Positions 4,890 through 10,414 of a stretch of DNA of 10,414 bases are shown one piece after another. The translations under genes were made by a program, and so were the position numbers. A model generated the notes under the pieces. That model was not told the DNA's origin. It made no database searches and saw only the letters and a program-made list of their open reading frames with translations. Numbering within the stretch: the first letter of the stretch is position 1; every line of letters begins with the position of its first letter. The stretch covers positions 1 through 10,414 of the forward strand of contig JAGDBW010000076.1 in assembly GCA_017958845.1 (NCBI GenBank). The letters are read 5' to 3'. The stretch is from Clostridia bacterium. GTDB lineage: Bacteria > Bacillota > Clostridia > Oscillospirales > CAG-272.

Positions 4890-7142
4890 CTACGGAAACG
4901 CGGGGGCGTCCGCGGCGGGCGGCGGCGGCTCAGGGGCGCTTTCGGCCGGAGCGGAAGGAGCGGCGGGCGCCTGTTTGGCGGGAGCATCCCCGGCGGGGAC
5001 GTCGTTTTGCGTAGGGGGGTCCGGCGGGAGGTAGACGTCGGCGGCGATGGCGAGGAAGGCGTCGACGACCGCGGGGTCGAAGTGGGTGCCGGACTCCTCG
5101 CGGATGATGGCGAGCGCCTGTTCGTAGGAGAAGGGCTGCTTGTAGCTGCGGCGGGAGACCAGCGCGTCAAAGACGTCCGCGACCGCCATGATGCGGGCGG
5201 AGAGCGGGATCTGCTCGCCCGCGACGCCGCAGGGGTAGCCCTTTCCGTCCCAGCGTTCGTGGTGGAAGTAGGCCATCTCGATGGCTTCTTTGAGATAGCC
5301 GCTCGACTGGGCGAGACTGGAGGAGTGGTCGAGGATCTCCTTGCCCTCGGTGGTGTGGGTCTTCATCAGTGAGAACTCCTCGTCGGTCAGGCGGCCCGGC
5401 TTGTTGAGGATCAGGTCGGAGATCTTGATCTTTCCGACGTCGTGGAGCGGCGCGGAACGGATCAGGCGATCGACGTAGTCGTCGTCAAGCACCTCGGGGA
5501 ACGCGCCGCGGCGGCGGAGTTCGCGGGCGATGGCTTCGACGTAGAGGGAGGTCTTTTTGATATGGTCGCCGGTGCATTTGTCGCGCGCTTCCACCATCTC
5601 GGCAAAGTCGATGATGATCTCTTCCTGCATGCGGGTGATGAGTTCGTTCTGCTTTTTGACCTCGTCGACGTAGCGCACCGTGTCCCGCGCCATCTGGGAG
5701 AGGGAGCGATACAGGTTTTCGATCTCATCGCCCGTGCGGACGCCGAGGGCCTCGAAGCGATCGAGTCCGTCCCGGATGTCGCCGTCGCCGTCGCTGTCGT
5801 GGACAAATTCCTGTGCTGTGCGGGCCATGGCGTTGATCGGCTGTACGGTCCCGACCCGCACCAGCTCGATGACGGCGCCGACGATCAGGATCGAGGTGCC
5901 GAAGAACAGCGAGATCATGCGCGCGAGAAAGGCCACCTCGTCGGTGATGACGTCGCTCATGGAGACGTCGGCCGCGACGTAGCAGACACAGCGGCCGTCG
6001 GCGGCGTAGATCGGGCGGTAGACCGTGAGCAGCCAGCCGTAGGTGTCGTCGGTGATGATGGGGTCGATCTCGCCGCCCGCGAGCAGCGTCGGCAGATCGT
6101 CGTCAAAGGACTCGTCCGGCTCGAAGAAATCGCCGACCTCGCCCGCCTCGACTTCTTCGGTGTCCAGATCAAAGACCACGCAGATCATGGGGTCGCCGTT
6201 TTCGTCTCTCGCAATGCGGTAGGCGTAGAGATATTCGACCTGCGGAAAACTGTCGCGCAGACCGTAGAGTTTCTGTTCGGTCTCATCGTAGCCGGGCGCA
6301 GAGCGGCCGGTCGTCAGGTAGTCGTCCACTTTTTCTGCGTCGATAAACAGCGCCGCGCTGTCGGTCACGCCGCGGCAGATCTCCGTATACTTGCGGATCG
6401 CGATGTTCCGGTAGAGAAAGTAGCCGATCAGACAAGCCAGCGTGCCGAGCAGCAGCTCGGCCGTTACCACGACGGCGACGACCTTGGCGAGCAGGGAGCG
6501 GCGCACGCGCACGTCGGTCTGCTCCGCGAGGTCGGCGGGGCGGAAGGCGCGTTTCCATCTGTCGGGCAGCAGGCGGGCGATCCCGACGGTCGCGGCGATG
6601 ACGAGGGTCTTGTCAAAGAGGTCGATCAGCACGTGCGCCGTCAGGTTGGCGAAAAACACGGGCACGCCCGGCCGCTCGCCGGCGGAGGCCGCGCTCATGC
6701 GCGCGAGCAGACGGAGGCCCAGCCCCTGCGCGGCGTCCTCGGCGACGGAGAGGCCGAAGATCGCCCACGAAACGACGGCGCTGACGAGGCCGCAGAGGAG
6801 GGCGACGGCGAGGGTGGAGAGCAGGGCGCGCGGCACTTTTTTGAACATTCCGCGCCGCCACAGCCACGAAAAAGCGACGGCAAAGAGCGCGCTGACGACG
6901 CTGTAGTAGAGGTTGGCCGTTCCGGCAAAGCCCAGCGCCATGTTGGACACAAAGCCGGTGACGATGGCCGGGAACATACCGCCCGTCACGGCGACGATCG
7001 CCGTGCCGAGACAGTCGAGATAGAGCGGCCAGCCGAGCGCGGTACACAAAAGGGAGAGCGCGCAGTTGAGGAGGATGCCGCCGAGGATCAGGCACAGGGT
7101 CGAGAGAACGCGGCGTTGGTGAGGCGTCATTTTTTGGGACAT
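4890..7142 (-). CDS. Membrane-bound HD-GYP protein, predicted cyclic-di-GMP phosphodiesterase with Cache-like sensor
   Basis: HD-GYP enzymes hydrolyse cyclic di-GMP or related dinucleotides. With the start at 7142 the product has 750 residues. Residues 11-210 form a multi-helix membrane domain whose LDCLGTAIV...GGMFPAIVTGFVSN pattern (42-67) recalls ECF-transporter S-components. A further helix lies at 218-244. Residues 245-400 look like an extracellular Cache/PAS-like sensor, followed by a helix at about 403-427, a HAMP-like linker (430-485) and a coiled coil (485-515). The HD-GYP domain (about 510-700) keeps the likely metal ligands: H527, HD at 567-568, H596, HH at 627-628, and GYP at 635-637 in HHERWDGKGYP. 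There is no GGDEF domain. Residues 707-750 are an Ala/Pro-rich tail. I place the start at 7142 because AGGAG lies 5 bases upstream and the promoter overlaps any start near 7265. Confidence 0.93.
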   Translation of the reverse strand: MSQKMTPHQRRVLSTLCLILGGILLNCALSLLCTALGWPLYLDCLGTAIVAVTGGMFPAIVTGFVSNMALGFAGTANLYYSVVSALFAVAFSWLWRRGMFKKVPRALLSTLAVALLCGLVSAVVSWAIFGLSVAEDAAQGLGLRLLARMSAASAGERPGVPVFFANLTAHVLIDLFDKTLVIAATVGIARLLPDRWKRAFRPADLAEQTDVRVRRSLLAKVVAVVVTAELLLGTLACLIGYFLYRNIAIRKYTEICRGVTDSAALFIDAEKVDDYLTTGRSAPGYDETEQKLYGLRDSFPQVEYLYAYRIARDENGDPMICVVFDLDTEEVEAGEVGDFFEPDESFDDDLPTLLAGGEIDPIITDDTYGWLLTVYRPIYAADGRCVCYVAADVSMSDVITDEVAFLARMISLFFGTSILIVGAVIELVRVGTVQPINAMARTAQEFVHDSDGDGDIRDGLDRFEALGVRTGDEIENLYRSLSQMARDTVRYVDEVKKQNELITRMQEEIIIDFAEMVEARDKCTGDHIKKTSLYVEAIARELRRRGAFPEVLDDDYVDRLIRSAPLHDVGKIKISDLILNKPGRLTDEEFSLMKTHTTEGKEILDHSSSLAQSSGYLKEAIEMAYFHHERWDGKGYPCGVAGEQIPLSARIMAVADVFDALVSRRSYKQPFSYEQALAIIREESGTHFDPAVVDAFLAIAADVYLPPDPPTQNDVPAGDAPAKQAPAAPSAPAESAPEPPPPAADAPAFP

Positions 7143-7147
7143 GGTCG

Positions 7148-7152
7148 CTCCT
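7148..7152 (-). promoter_or_regulatory. Ribosome binding site fixing the HD-GYP start at 7142
   Basis: AGGAG on the minus strand lies 5 bases before the ATG at 7142-7140. A longer frame opening near 7265 would begin inside the promoter and adds a basic, low-complexity leader without membrane character, so the internal ATG is preferred. Confidence 0.8.
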
Positions 7153-7255
7153 GTTCTGTGTCGGCGGGACGTCGGCACGGGATCTGAAATAGGGACCGGG
7201 GCGGTCGCTCCGCGGCGGGCGGGGCGTATTTTCTTTACTCTTTTTCTCTGTTTTG

Positions 7256-7284
7256 AGTATAACAAAGAGAACCGGGAATGTCAA
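7256..7284 (-). promoter_or_regulatory. Sigma-A-type promoter for the HD-GYP/lipoprotein operon
   Basis: On the minus strand TTGACA (7284-7279), a 17-base spacer and TATACT (7261-7256) preceded by TG (extended -10) form a near-consensus promoter. The leader to the ATG at 7142 is about 105 bases. I see no cyclic-di-GMP riboswitch signature in it. Confidence 0.85.
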
Positions 7285-7352
7285 CAAAAGATATCGTTTG
7301 CGCGGGCGGGGCGGGGCGGTCACGATGGCGGAGAAGAAGGGATCAGAATCCA

Positions 7353-7379
7353 CGCCCGCTCGTCCTCCGAACGCGGGCG
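7353..7379 (-). terminator. Possible weak terminator after the sirtuin gene
   Basis: CGCCCGC (7353-7359) pairs with GCGGGCG (7373-7379), extendable by TCG/CGA with a 2-base bulge. On the minus strand only a loose pyrimidine-rich stretch follows, not a T-run, so read-through into the HD-GYP operon is possible. Confidence 0.3.
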
Positions 7380-7386
7380 GGGGCGG

Positions 7387-8124
7387 TCACAGCTCGGAAA
7401 AGACCTCGGCGATGGGGCGTTGGATCATCAGGTCCCGGTCGGAGTCGAGGGGGTACGGGAGGGGGTCGCGGTTGACGACCACGACGTGCTCGCCGCGGAA
7501 GGCGCGGACGAAGGACGCCGCCGGCCAGACGGTGAGAGAGGTGCCGCCGATGATGAGCAGGTCCGCCGCCGCGATGGCCGACACGGCCCCCGTGACCGCC
7601 TCCTCGGGCAGAGACTCGCCGTAGAGGGTGACGTCGCAGCGCACGACGCCGCCGCAGGCGCAGCGCGGGATCGGGTCGGGGCTGTCAAAGACGAAGTCGG
7701 GGTCGTGGACGCGGCCGCAGGACATACAGTAGTTGCGGGCGGTGCTGCCGTGGAGCTCGTACACCCGGCGGCTCCCGGCGCGCTGATGCAGGCCGTCGAT
7801 GTTCTGGGTCACGACGGCCGTGAGTTTCCCCTCCCTCTCGAGGCGGGCGAGGGTGGTGTGCGCGGCGTTGGGCCGGACGCGGCGGGCGTCCATCTTTTGG
7901 CGGTAGTATTCAAAGAACACCTTTGGCTCCCGGACCAGGCACTCGTGGCTGAGCAGGTATTCGGGGGCGTAGTTTTCGAAGCGGACGTCGCGGCGGTTGT
8001 AGAGCCCGTCCTTGCTGCGGAAGTCCGGCACGCCGCTCTCGGTGGACACGCCGGCGCCGCCGAAAAAGACGACGGATCGCGCCTCGTCGATCAGGGCGCG
8101 GAGTCTTTGGATATCGTCGGTCAC
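7387..8124 (-). CDS. cobB: NAD-dependent protein deacylase, Sir2 family (sirtuin)
   Basis: Sirtuins remove acyl groups from lysines of cytoplasmic proteins, consuming NAD and releasing nicotinamide and O-acyl-ADP-ribose. The 245-residue length fits the bacterial family. Visible motifs: the Rossmann NAD loop GGAGVSTESGVPDFRSKDGLY (22-42), TQNIDGLH (106-113), the catalytic histidine in ELHG (H125), zinc cysteines C133/C136 and C155/C157 (CxxC and CxC), and GGTSL (193-197). Residue 163 is cysteine in RCDVTLYGE, where proline is usual in the family. The start is a GTG at 8124-8122 with a near-perfect AAAAGGAGG 6 bases upstream; no ATG is better placed. A candidate promoter at 8401-8429 would give a leader of about 270 bases containing array B. 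The cobB symbol is by family only. Confidence 0.96.
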   Translation of the reverse strand: MTDDIQRLRALIDEARSVVFFGGAGVSTESGVPDFRSKDGLYNRRDVRFENYAPEYLLSHECLVREPKVFFEYYRQKMDARRVRPNAAHTTLARLEREGKLTAVVTQNIDGLHQRAGSRRVYELHGSTARNYCMSCGRVHDPDFVFDSPDPIPRCACGGVVRCDVTLYGESLPEEAVTGAVSAIAAADLLIIGGTSLTVWPAASFVRAFRGEHVVVVNRDPLPYPLDSDRDLMIQRPIAEVFSEL

Positions 8125-8139
8125 GGTTTGCCTCCTTTT
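8125..8139 (-). promoter_or_regulatory. Strong ribosome binding site deciding the GTG start of the sirtuin
   Basis: AAAAGGAGG (8139-8131) is followed by six bases and then GTG at 8124. It matches the 16S 3' end almost fully, which is why the non-ATG start is accepted. Confidence 0.85.
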
Positions 8140-8156
8140 GGGCGGGGGTTTTGGGG

Positions 8157-8334
8157 TTTTGAGCGCGGTTTGCGCTCAAAAATGATGTGTCCGCAGGGCG
8201 GACATGAGGCGCGGCGACGCCGCATGATGTTCTGCTCCGCAGAATGATGTGCGCGCTTGCCTTTTGCAAGCGCACGTGCCAGATACAGGGGCAAGATGAG
8301 AATTTTGCGCGCGGTTTGCGCTCAAAAGTGATGT
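8157..8334 (-). repeat. Short-hairpin array with constant ATGATGT linkers (array B)
   Basis: Small inverted repeats with unrelated arms alternate with a 7-base linker (plus-strand reading ATGATGT). Hairpins: TTTTGAGCGC-5-GCGCTCAAAA (8157-8181), GTCCGC-AGG-GCGGAC (8189-8203), GCGGC-GAC-GCCGC (8211-8223), TCTGC-TCC-GCAGA (8231-8243), GCGCTTGC-5-GCAAGCGC (8253-8273), then a degraded part and a near copy of the first hairpin (8303-8327). Linkers: 8182-8188, 8224-8230 and 8244-8250 exact; ATGAGGC at 8204-8210 and GTGATGT at 8328-8334 are variants. The first and last units (8157-8188 and 8303-8334) match at 30 of 32 positions. The array lies in the predicted 5' leader of the sirtuin gene, so on that RNA the linkers read ACATCAT. 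No T-run follows any hairpin, so these are not terminators. Confidence 0.78.
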
Positions 8335-8400
8335 ATGGCGCGGCGCGTGTGGGTCGGCGGCGGGCGGGGCGCGGTGTGTTCCGCGCGGCCCTCCGTTGTC

Positions 8401-8429
8401 AGCATATCACACTTTGGGCGCGGTGACAA
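8401..8429 (-). promoter_or_regulatory. Candidate promoter for the sirtuin gene
   Basis: On the minus strand TTGTCA (8429-8424), a 17-base spacer and TATGCT (8406-8401) preceded by TG (extended -10) form a moderate promoter. It is the best candidate upstream of the GTG at 8124 and would place array B within the mRNA leader. Confidence 0.5.
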
Positions 8430-8475
8430 GGGGCGTCTTTTGGATACATTGGCTCTATCAAAAAAAGAAAAGGTA

Positions 8476-8484
8476 TGCTATAAT
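8476..8484 (+). promoter_or_regulatory. Extended -10 promoter for ade
   Basis: TATAAT at 8479-8484 is perfect and preceded by TGC at 8476-8478. The -35 position (around 8456-8461, TATCAA) is poor, so recognition probably depends on the extended -10. The start near 8491 leaves a leader of about 43 bases, too short for a purine riboswitch. Confidence 0.7.
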
Positions 8485-8518
8485 GAGATATCGGACAATT
8501 TTCGCCTTTTTTGGGAAC

Positions 8519-8525
8519 GAAAGGA
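8519..8525 (+). promoter_or_regulatory. Ribosome binding site fixing the ade start at 8534
   Basis: GAAAGGA ends 8 bases before the ATG at 8534. The same frame is open back to 8396, but that region holds the -10 element and cannot be the coding start. An ATG at 8525 overlaps the site itself. Confidence 0.75.
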
Positions 8526-8533
8526 TGGGTAAA

Positions 8534-10324
8534 ATGATCAATCATTTTTGCAAATGGCCGCTGTGGGAATGCTCGACCGCTCTCGTCGACGTCGCGATGG
8601 GGCGGCGCCCCGCCGATCTCGTCGTGCGGGGAGCGCAGCTCGTCAACGTGTGCACCCGCGAGATCCTGCCCGACACCGACGTGGCCGTGGTCTGCGGACG
8701 GATCGCCCGCGTGGGCGACTGCGCGGACACGATCGGACCCGACACGCGGGTGATCGACGCCGGAGGCAGGTATCTGGCCCCGGCCTTTCTCGACGGGCAT
8801 ATCCACATCGAGTCGTCGATGCTGACGGCGGGCGAGTACGCCCGCGCGGTGGTGCCGCACGGTACGAGCGGCGTCTTTGCCGATCCGCATGAGATCTGCA
8901 ACGTGCTGGGCCTCTTTGGCGTCCGGTGTATGCTGGACGACGCGGCCGGCACGCCGCTCAAGGTCATGATGACCACCCCGTCCTGCGTGCCGGCCGTGCC
9001 CGGCTTTGAGGACACGGGGGCGCACATCGGGCCCGAAGAAGTACGGGAGACGATGAGCTGGGAGGAGTGCGTGGGGCTGGGGGAAATGATGAACTTTCCC
9101 GGTGTGATCTACGCCGCGCCCGAGACGCACGCCATCGTCGGCGAGACGCTCCGCGCCGGCAAGACCGTGACCGGGCACTATTCGATGCCCGAGACCGGAA
9201 AAGGACTCAACGCCTATATCGCCGCGGGCGTGCGGTGCTGTCACGAATCCACGCGAGAGGAGGACGCGCTGGCCAAGATGCGGATGGGGATGTACGCGCT
9301 GATCCGCGAGGGCTCGGCCTGGCACGACCTGCGCGAGGTCATCCGCGCCGTGACGCGGCACGAAGTGGACAGCCGCTACGCCTGTCTGATCTCGGACGAC
9401 ACCCACCCCGAAACGCTCCGCGGACTGGGACATCTCGACCACATCGTGCGGCGGGCGATCGAGGAGGGATGCGACCCCGTGACGGCGATCCAGATGGTGA
9501 CCGTCAACGTGGCGACCTGCTTTGGGCTGGATCACGAGATGGGCTCGATCGCGCCGTCCAAGTGCGCCGATATGGTGCTCATCGACGATCTGACGGCCTG
9601 TCACGTGACCGACGTCTTTGTCAACGGCGACCACGTGGCCAAAGACGGACGGCTGACGGCCGAGGTGCGCCCGTATACCTACCCCGCGCAGGCCGTCGAT
9701 TCGGTCAAGATGGCCAGGATCGGCACGCGGGATCTGCGCATCGGAGCCGCCGGAACCAGGGCGACGGTGCGGGTGATCGAGGTGATCCCGGCCAAGGTCG
9801 GGAGCATCGAGCGGCTGGTCGAGATGCCCGTCTCGGGCGGAGAGATCAAGGCCGACGGCGAGCGGGATATCCTCAAAGCCGCGGTCTTTGACCGTTATCA
9901 CGCGGACGGCACGTGCGGCATGGGCTTTGTCAGCGGGTTCGGGATCAAACGGGGCGCTCTGGCGCAGACCGTGGCGCACGACGCGCACAATATGCTGGTG
10001 GTCGGATCGAACGACGAGGATATGGCGCTGGCGGTCAACACCCTGATCGACTCGCACGGGGGACTGGTCGCCGTCATGGACGGAAAAGTCCTGGGACACG
10101 TGCCGCTGCCCATCGCCGGGCTGATGAGCGACAAGCCGCTGGACGAGGTGGCGGGCGAAGTGGCCGCGCTGGAGCAGGTCTGGAAGGAGATGGGCTGTAC
10201 CCTGCCCTCGCCCTTTATGACTATGGCGCTGATCCCGCTGGCCTGCCTGCCGGAGCTGCGGCTGACCAACCGGGGGCTGGTGGACTGCCGGACGTTCAAC
10301 TTTGTCGATCTGATCGTCAAATGA
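8534..10324 (+). CDS. ade: Adenine deaminase
   Basis: The enzyme converts adenine to hypoxanthine and ammonia in cytoplasmic purine salvage; the family is an amidohydrolase distinct from eukaryote-type adenosine deaminases. With the start at 8534 the product has 596 residues, close to Bacillus Ade. Visible metal-site and family motifs: DGHIHIESSML (87-97, with H89 and H91), ADPHEICNVLG (116-126), GEMMNFPG (183-190, E184), TGHYSMP (213-219, H215), CCHEST (235-240, H237) and SDDTHPE (287-293, Asp residues of the active site). The C-terminal half (about 385-596) is the extra domain typical of the Ade family, with GMGFVSGFG (462-470) and AHDAHNMLVVG (481-491). The gene has its own promoter and terminator and appears monocistronic, diverging from the sirtuin gene. 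Confidence 0.98.
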   Translation: MINHFCKWPLWECSTALVDVAMGRRPADLVVRGAQLVNVCTREILPDTDVAVVCGRIARVGDCADTIGPDTRVIDAGGRYLAPAFLDGHIHIESSMLTAGEYARAVVPHGTSGVFADPHEICNVLGLFGVRCMLDDAAGTPLKVMMTTPSCVPAVPGFEDTGAHIGPEEVRETMSWEECVGLGEMMNFPGVIYAAPETHAIVGETLRAGKTVTGHYSMPETGKGLNAYIAAGVRCCHESTREEDALAKMRMGMYALIREGSAWHDLREVIRAVTRHEVDSRYACLISDDTHPETLRGLGHLDHIVRRAIEEGCDPVTAIQMVTVNVATCFGLDHEMGSIAPSKCADMVLIDDLTACHVTDVFVNGDHVAKDGRLTAEVRPYTYPAQAVDSVKMARIGTRDLRIGAAGTRATVRVIEVIPAKVGSIERLVEMPVSGGEIKADGERDILKAAVFDRYHADGTCGMGFVSGFGIKRGALAQTVAHDAHNMLVVGSNDEDMALAVNTLIDSHGGLVAVMDGKVLGHVPLPIAGLMSDKPLDEVAGEVAALEQVWKEMGCTLPSPFMTMALIPLACLPELRLTNRGLVDCRTFNFVDLIVK

Positions 10325-10347
10325 CCGCACGAACTCAAAAGAGAGAG

Positions 10348-10375
10348 ACGGCGCGCCGGGAGGCGCGCCGTTTTT
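10348..10375 (+). terminator. Intrinsic terminator after ade
   Basis: ACGGCGCGCC (10348-10357), loop GGGA, and GGCGCGCCGT (10362-10371) form a perfect 10-bp stem followed by TTTTT (10371-10375). It lies 24 bases after the ade stop. The remaining 39 bases of the window hold nothing I can identify. Confidence 0.92.
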
Positions 10376-10414
10376 GTCGGCGGCTTTTGGGGGCGCGCTT
10401 TTGGGAGGGCGGGC

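Noticed and set aside
5442..7187. Plus-strand 581-codon open frame
   Set aside because: It is the antisense shadow of the HD-GYP gene, whose catalytic motifs are intact on the minus strand.
7143..7250. Cyclic-di-GMP riboswitch in the HD-GYP leader
   Set aside because: I cannot find the conserved GEMM-type sequence blocks; the leader is GC-rich without an evident aptamer.
8157..8334. CRISPR array
   Set aside because: The constant parts are only 7-8 bases and the variable parts are self-complementary hairpins of 13-25 bases, unlike repeats and spacers; no cas genes are present.
8396..8533. Longer N-terminus for adenine deaminase
   Set aside because: The ade -10 element (8479-8484) and ribosome binding site (8519-8525) lie inside this extension.
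8485..8533. Purine riboswitch before ade
   Set aside because: The predicted leader is only about 43 bases and shows no three-way-junction pairing.
8399..10330. Minus-strand 643-codon open frame
   Set aside because: It is the antisense shadow of adenine deaminase; its His/Arg/Val/Asp-rich translation shows no family motif.

Overview
The window looks like a chromosomal segment of a GC-rich, Gram-positive-type bacterium, most likely a Clostridia/Oscillospirales-like Firmicute. The reasons are a tRNA-sensing T-box leader in front of valS, strong Shine-Dalgarno sites (AAAGGAGG, AGGAG, GAAAGGA), near-consensus TTGACA-17-TATAAT promoters in AT-rich gaps, a lipobox lipoprotein and a Bacillus-type adenine deaminase. 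High GC produces long open frames opposite the real genes; I treat these as shadows. The taxonomic call is inference; no rRNA or marker gene is present to fix it.

Layout from left to right. (1) Positions 1-728, minus strand: the N-terminal 242 codons of a single-pass membrane protein of unknown function, cut by the window edge, with its own consensus promoter. (2) Positions 729-1392: a 664-bp divergent intergenic region with the minus promoter, a plus promoter, a complete valine T-box leader (specifier GTC, T-box motif, antiterminator and terminator), then an array of small hairpins joined by a constant TGCGAGAT linker with an exact 25-bp period, and a possible second promoter close to valS. 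(3) Positions 1393-4029: valS, full length. (4) Positions 4030-4219: a GCGAAA-rich stretch and two hairpin terminators between convergent genes. (5) Positions 4220-8124, minus strand: sir2-type deacylase, then a membrane-bound HD-GYP protein (predicted cyclic-di-GMP phosphodiesterase) with its own promoter, then a small lipoprotein 85 bp behind it that probably shares its transcript. (6) Positions 8125-8533: a 409-bp divergent intergenic region with a second hairpin array (ATGATGT linkers) lying in the predicted sir2 leader, then the ade promoter. (7) Positions 8534-10324: adenine deaminase, followed by a strong terminator.

The known genes are mostly housekeeping: Val-tRNA synthesis under T-box control, adenine salvage, NAD-dependent protein deacylation, and one second-messenger signalling protein with a probable lipoprotein partner. 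No mobile element, CRISPR, tRNA or rRNA gene is visible. The least explained signal is the pair of hairpin-plus-constant-linker arrays, each placed in the 5' leader of a gene and each bracketed by a direct repeat. I recall similar palindrome-rich repeats in gut Clostridia genomes, but know no assigned function for them.
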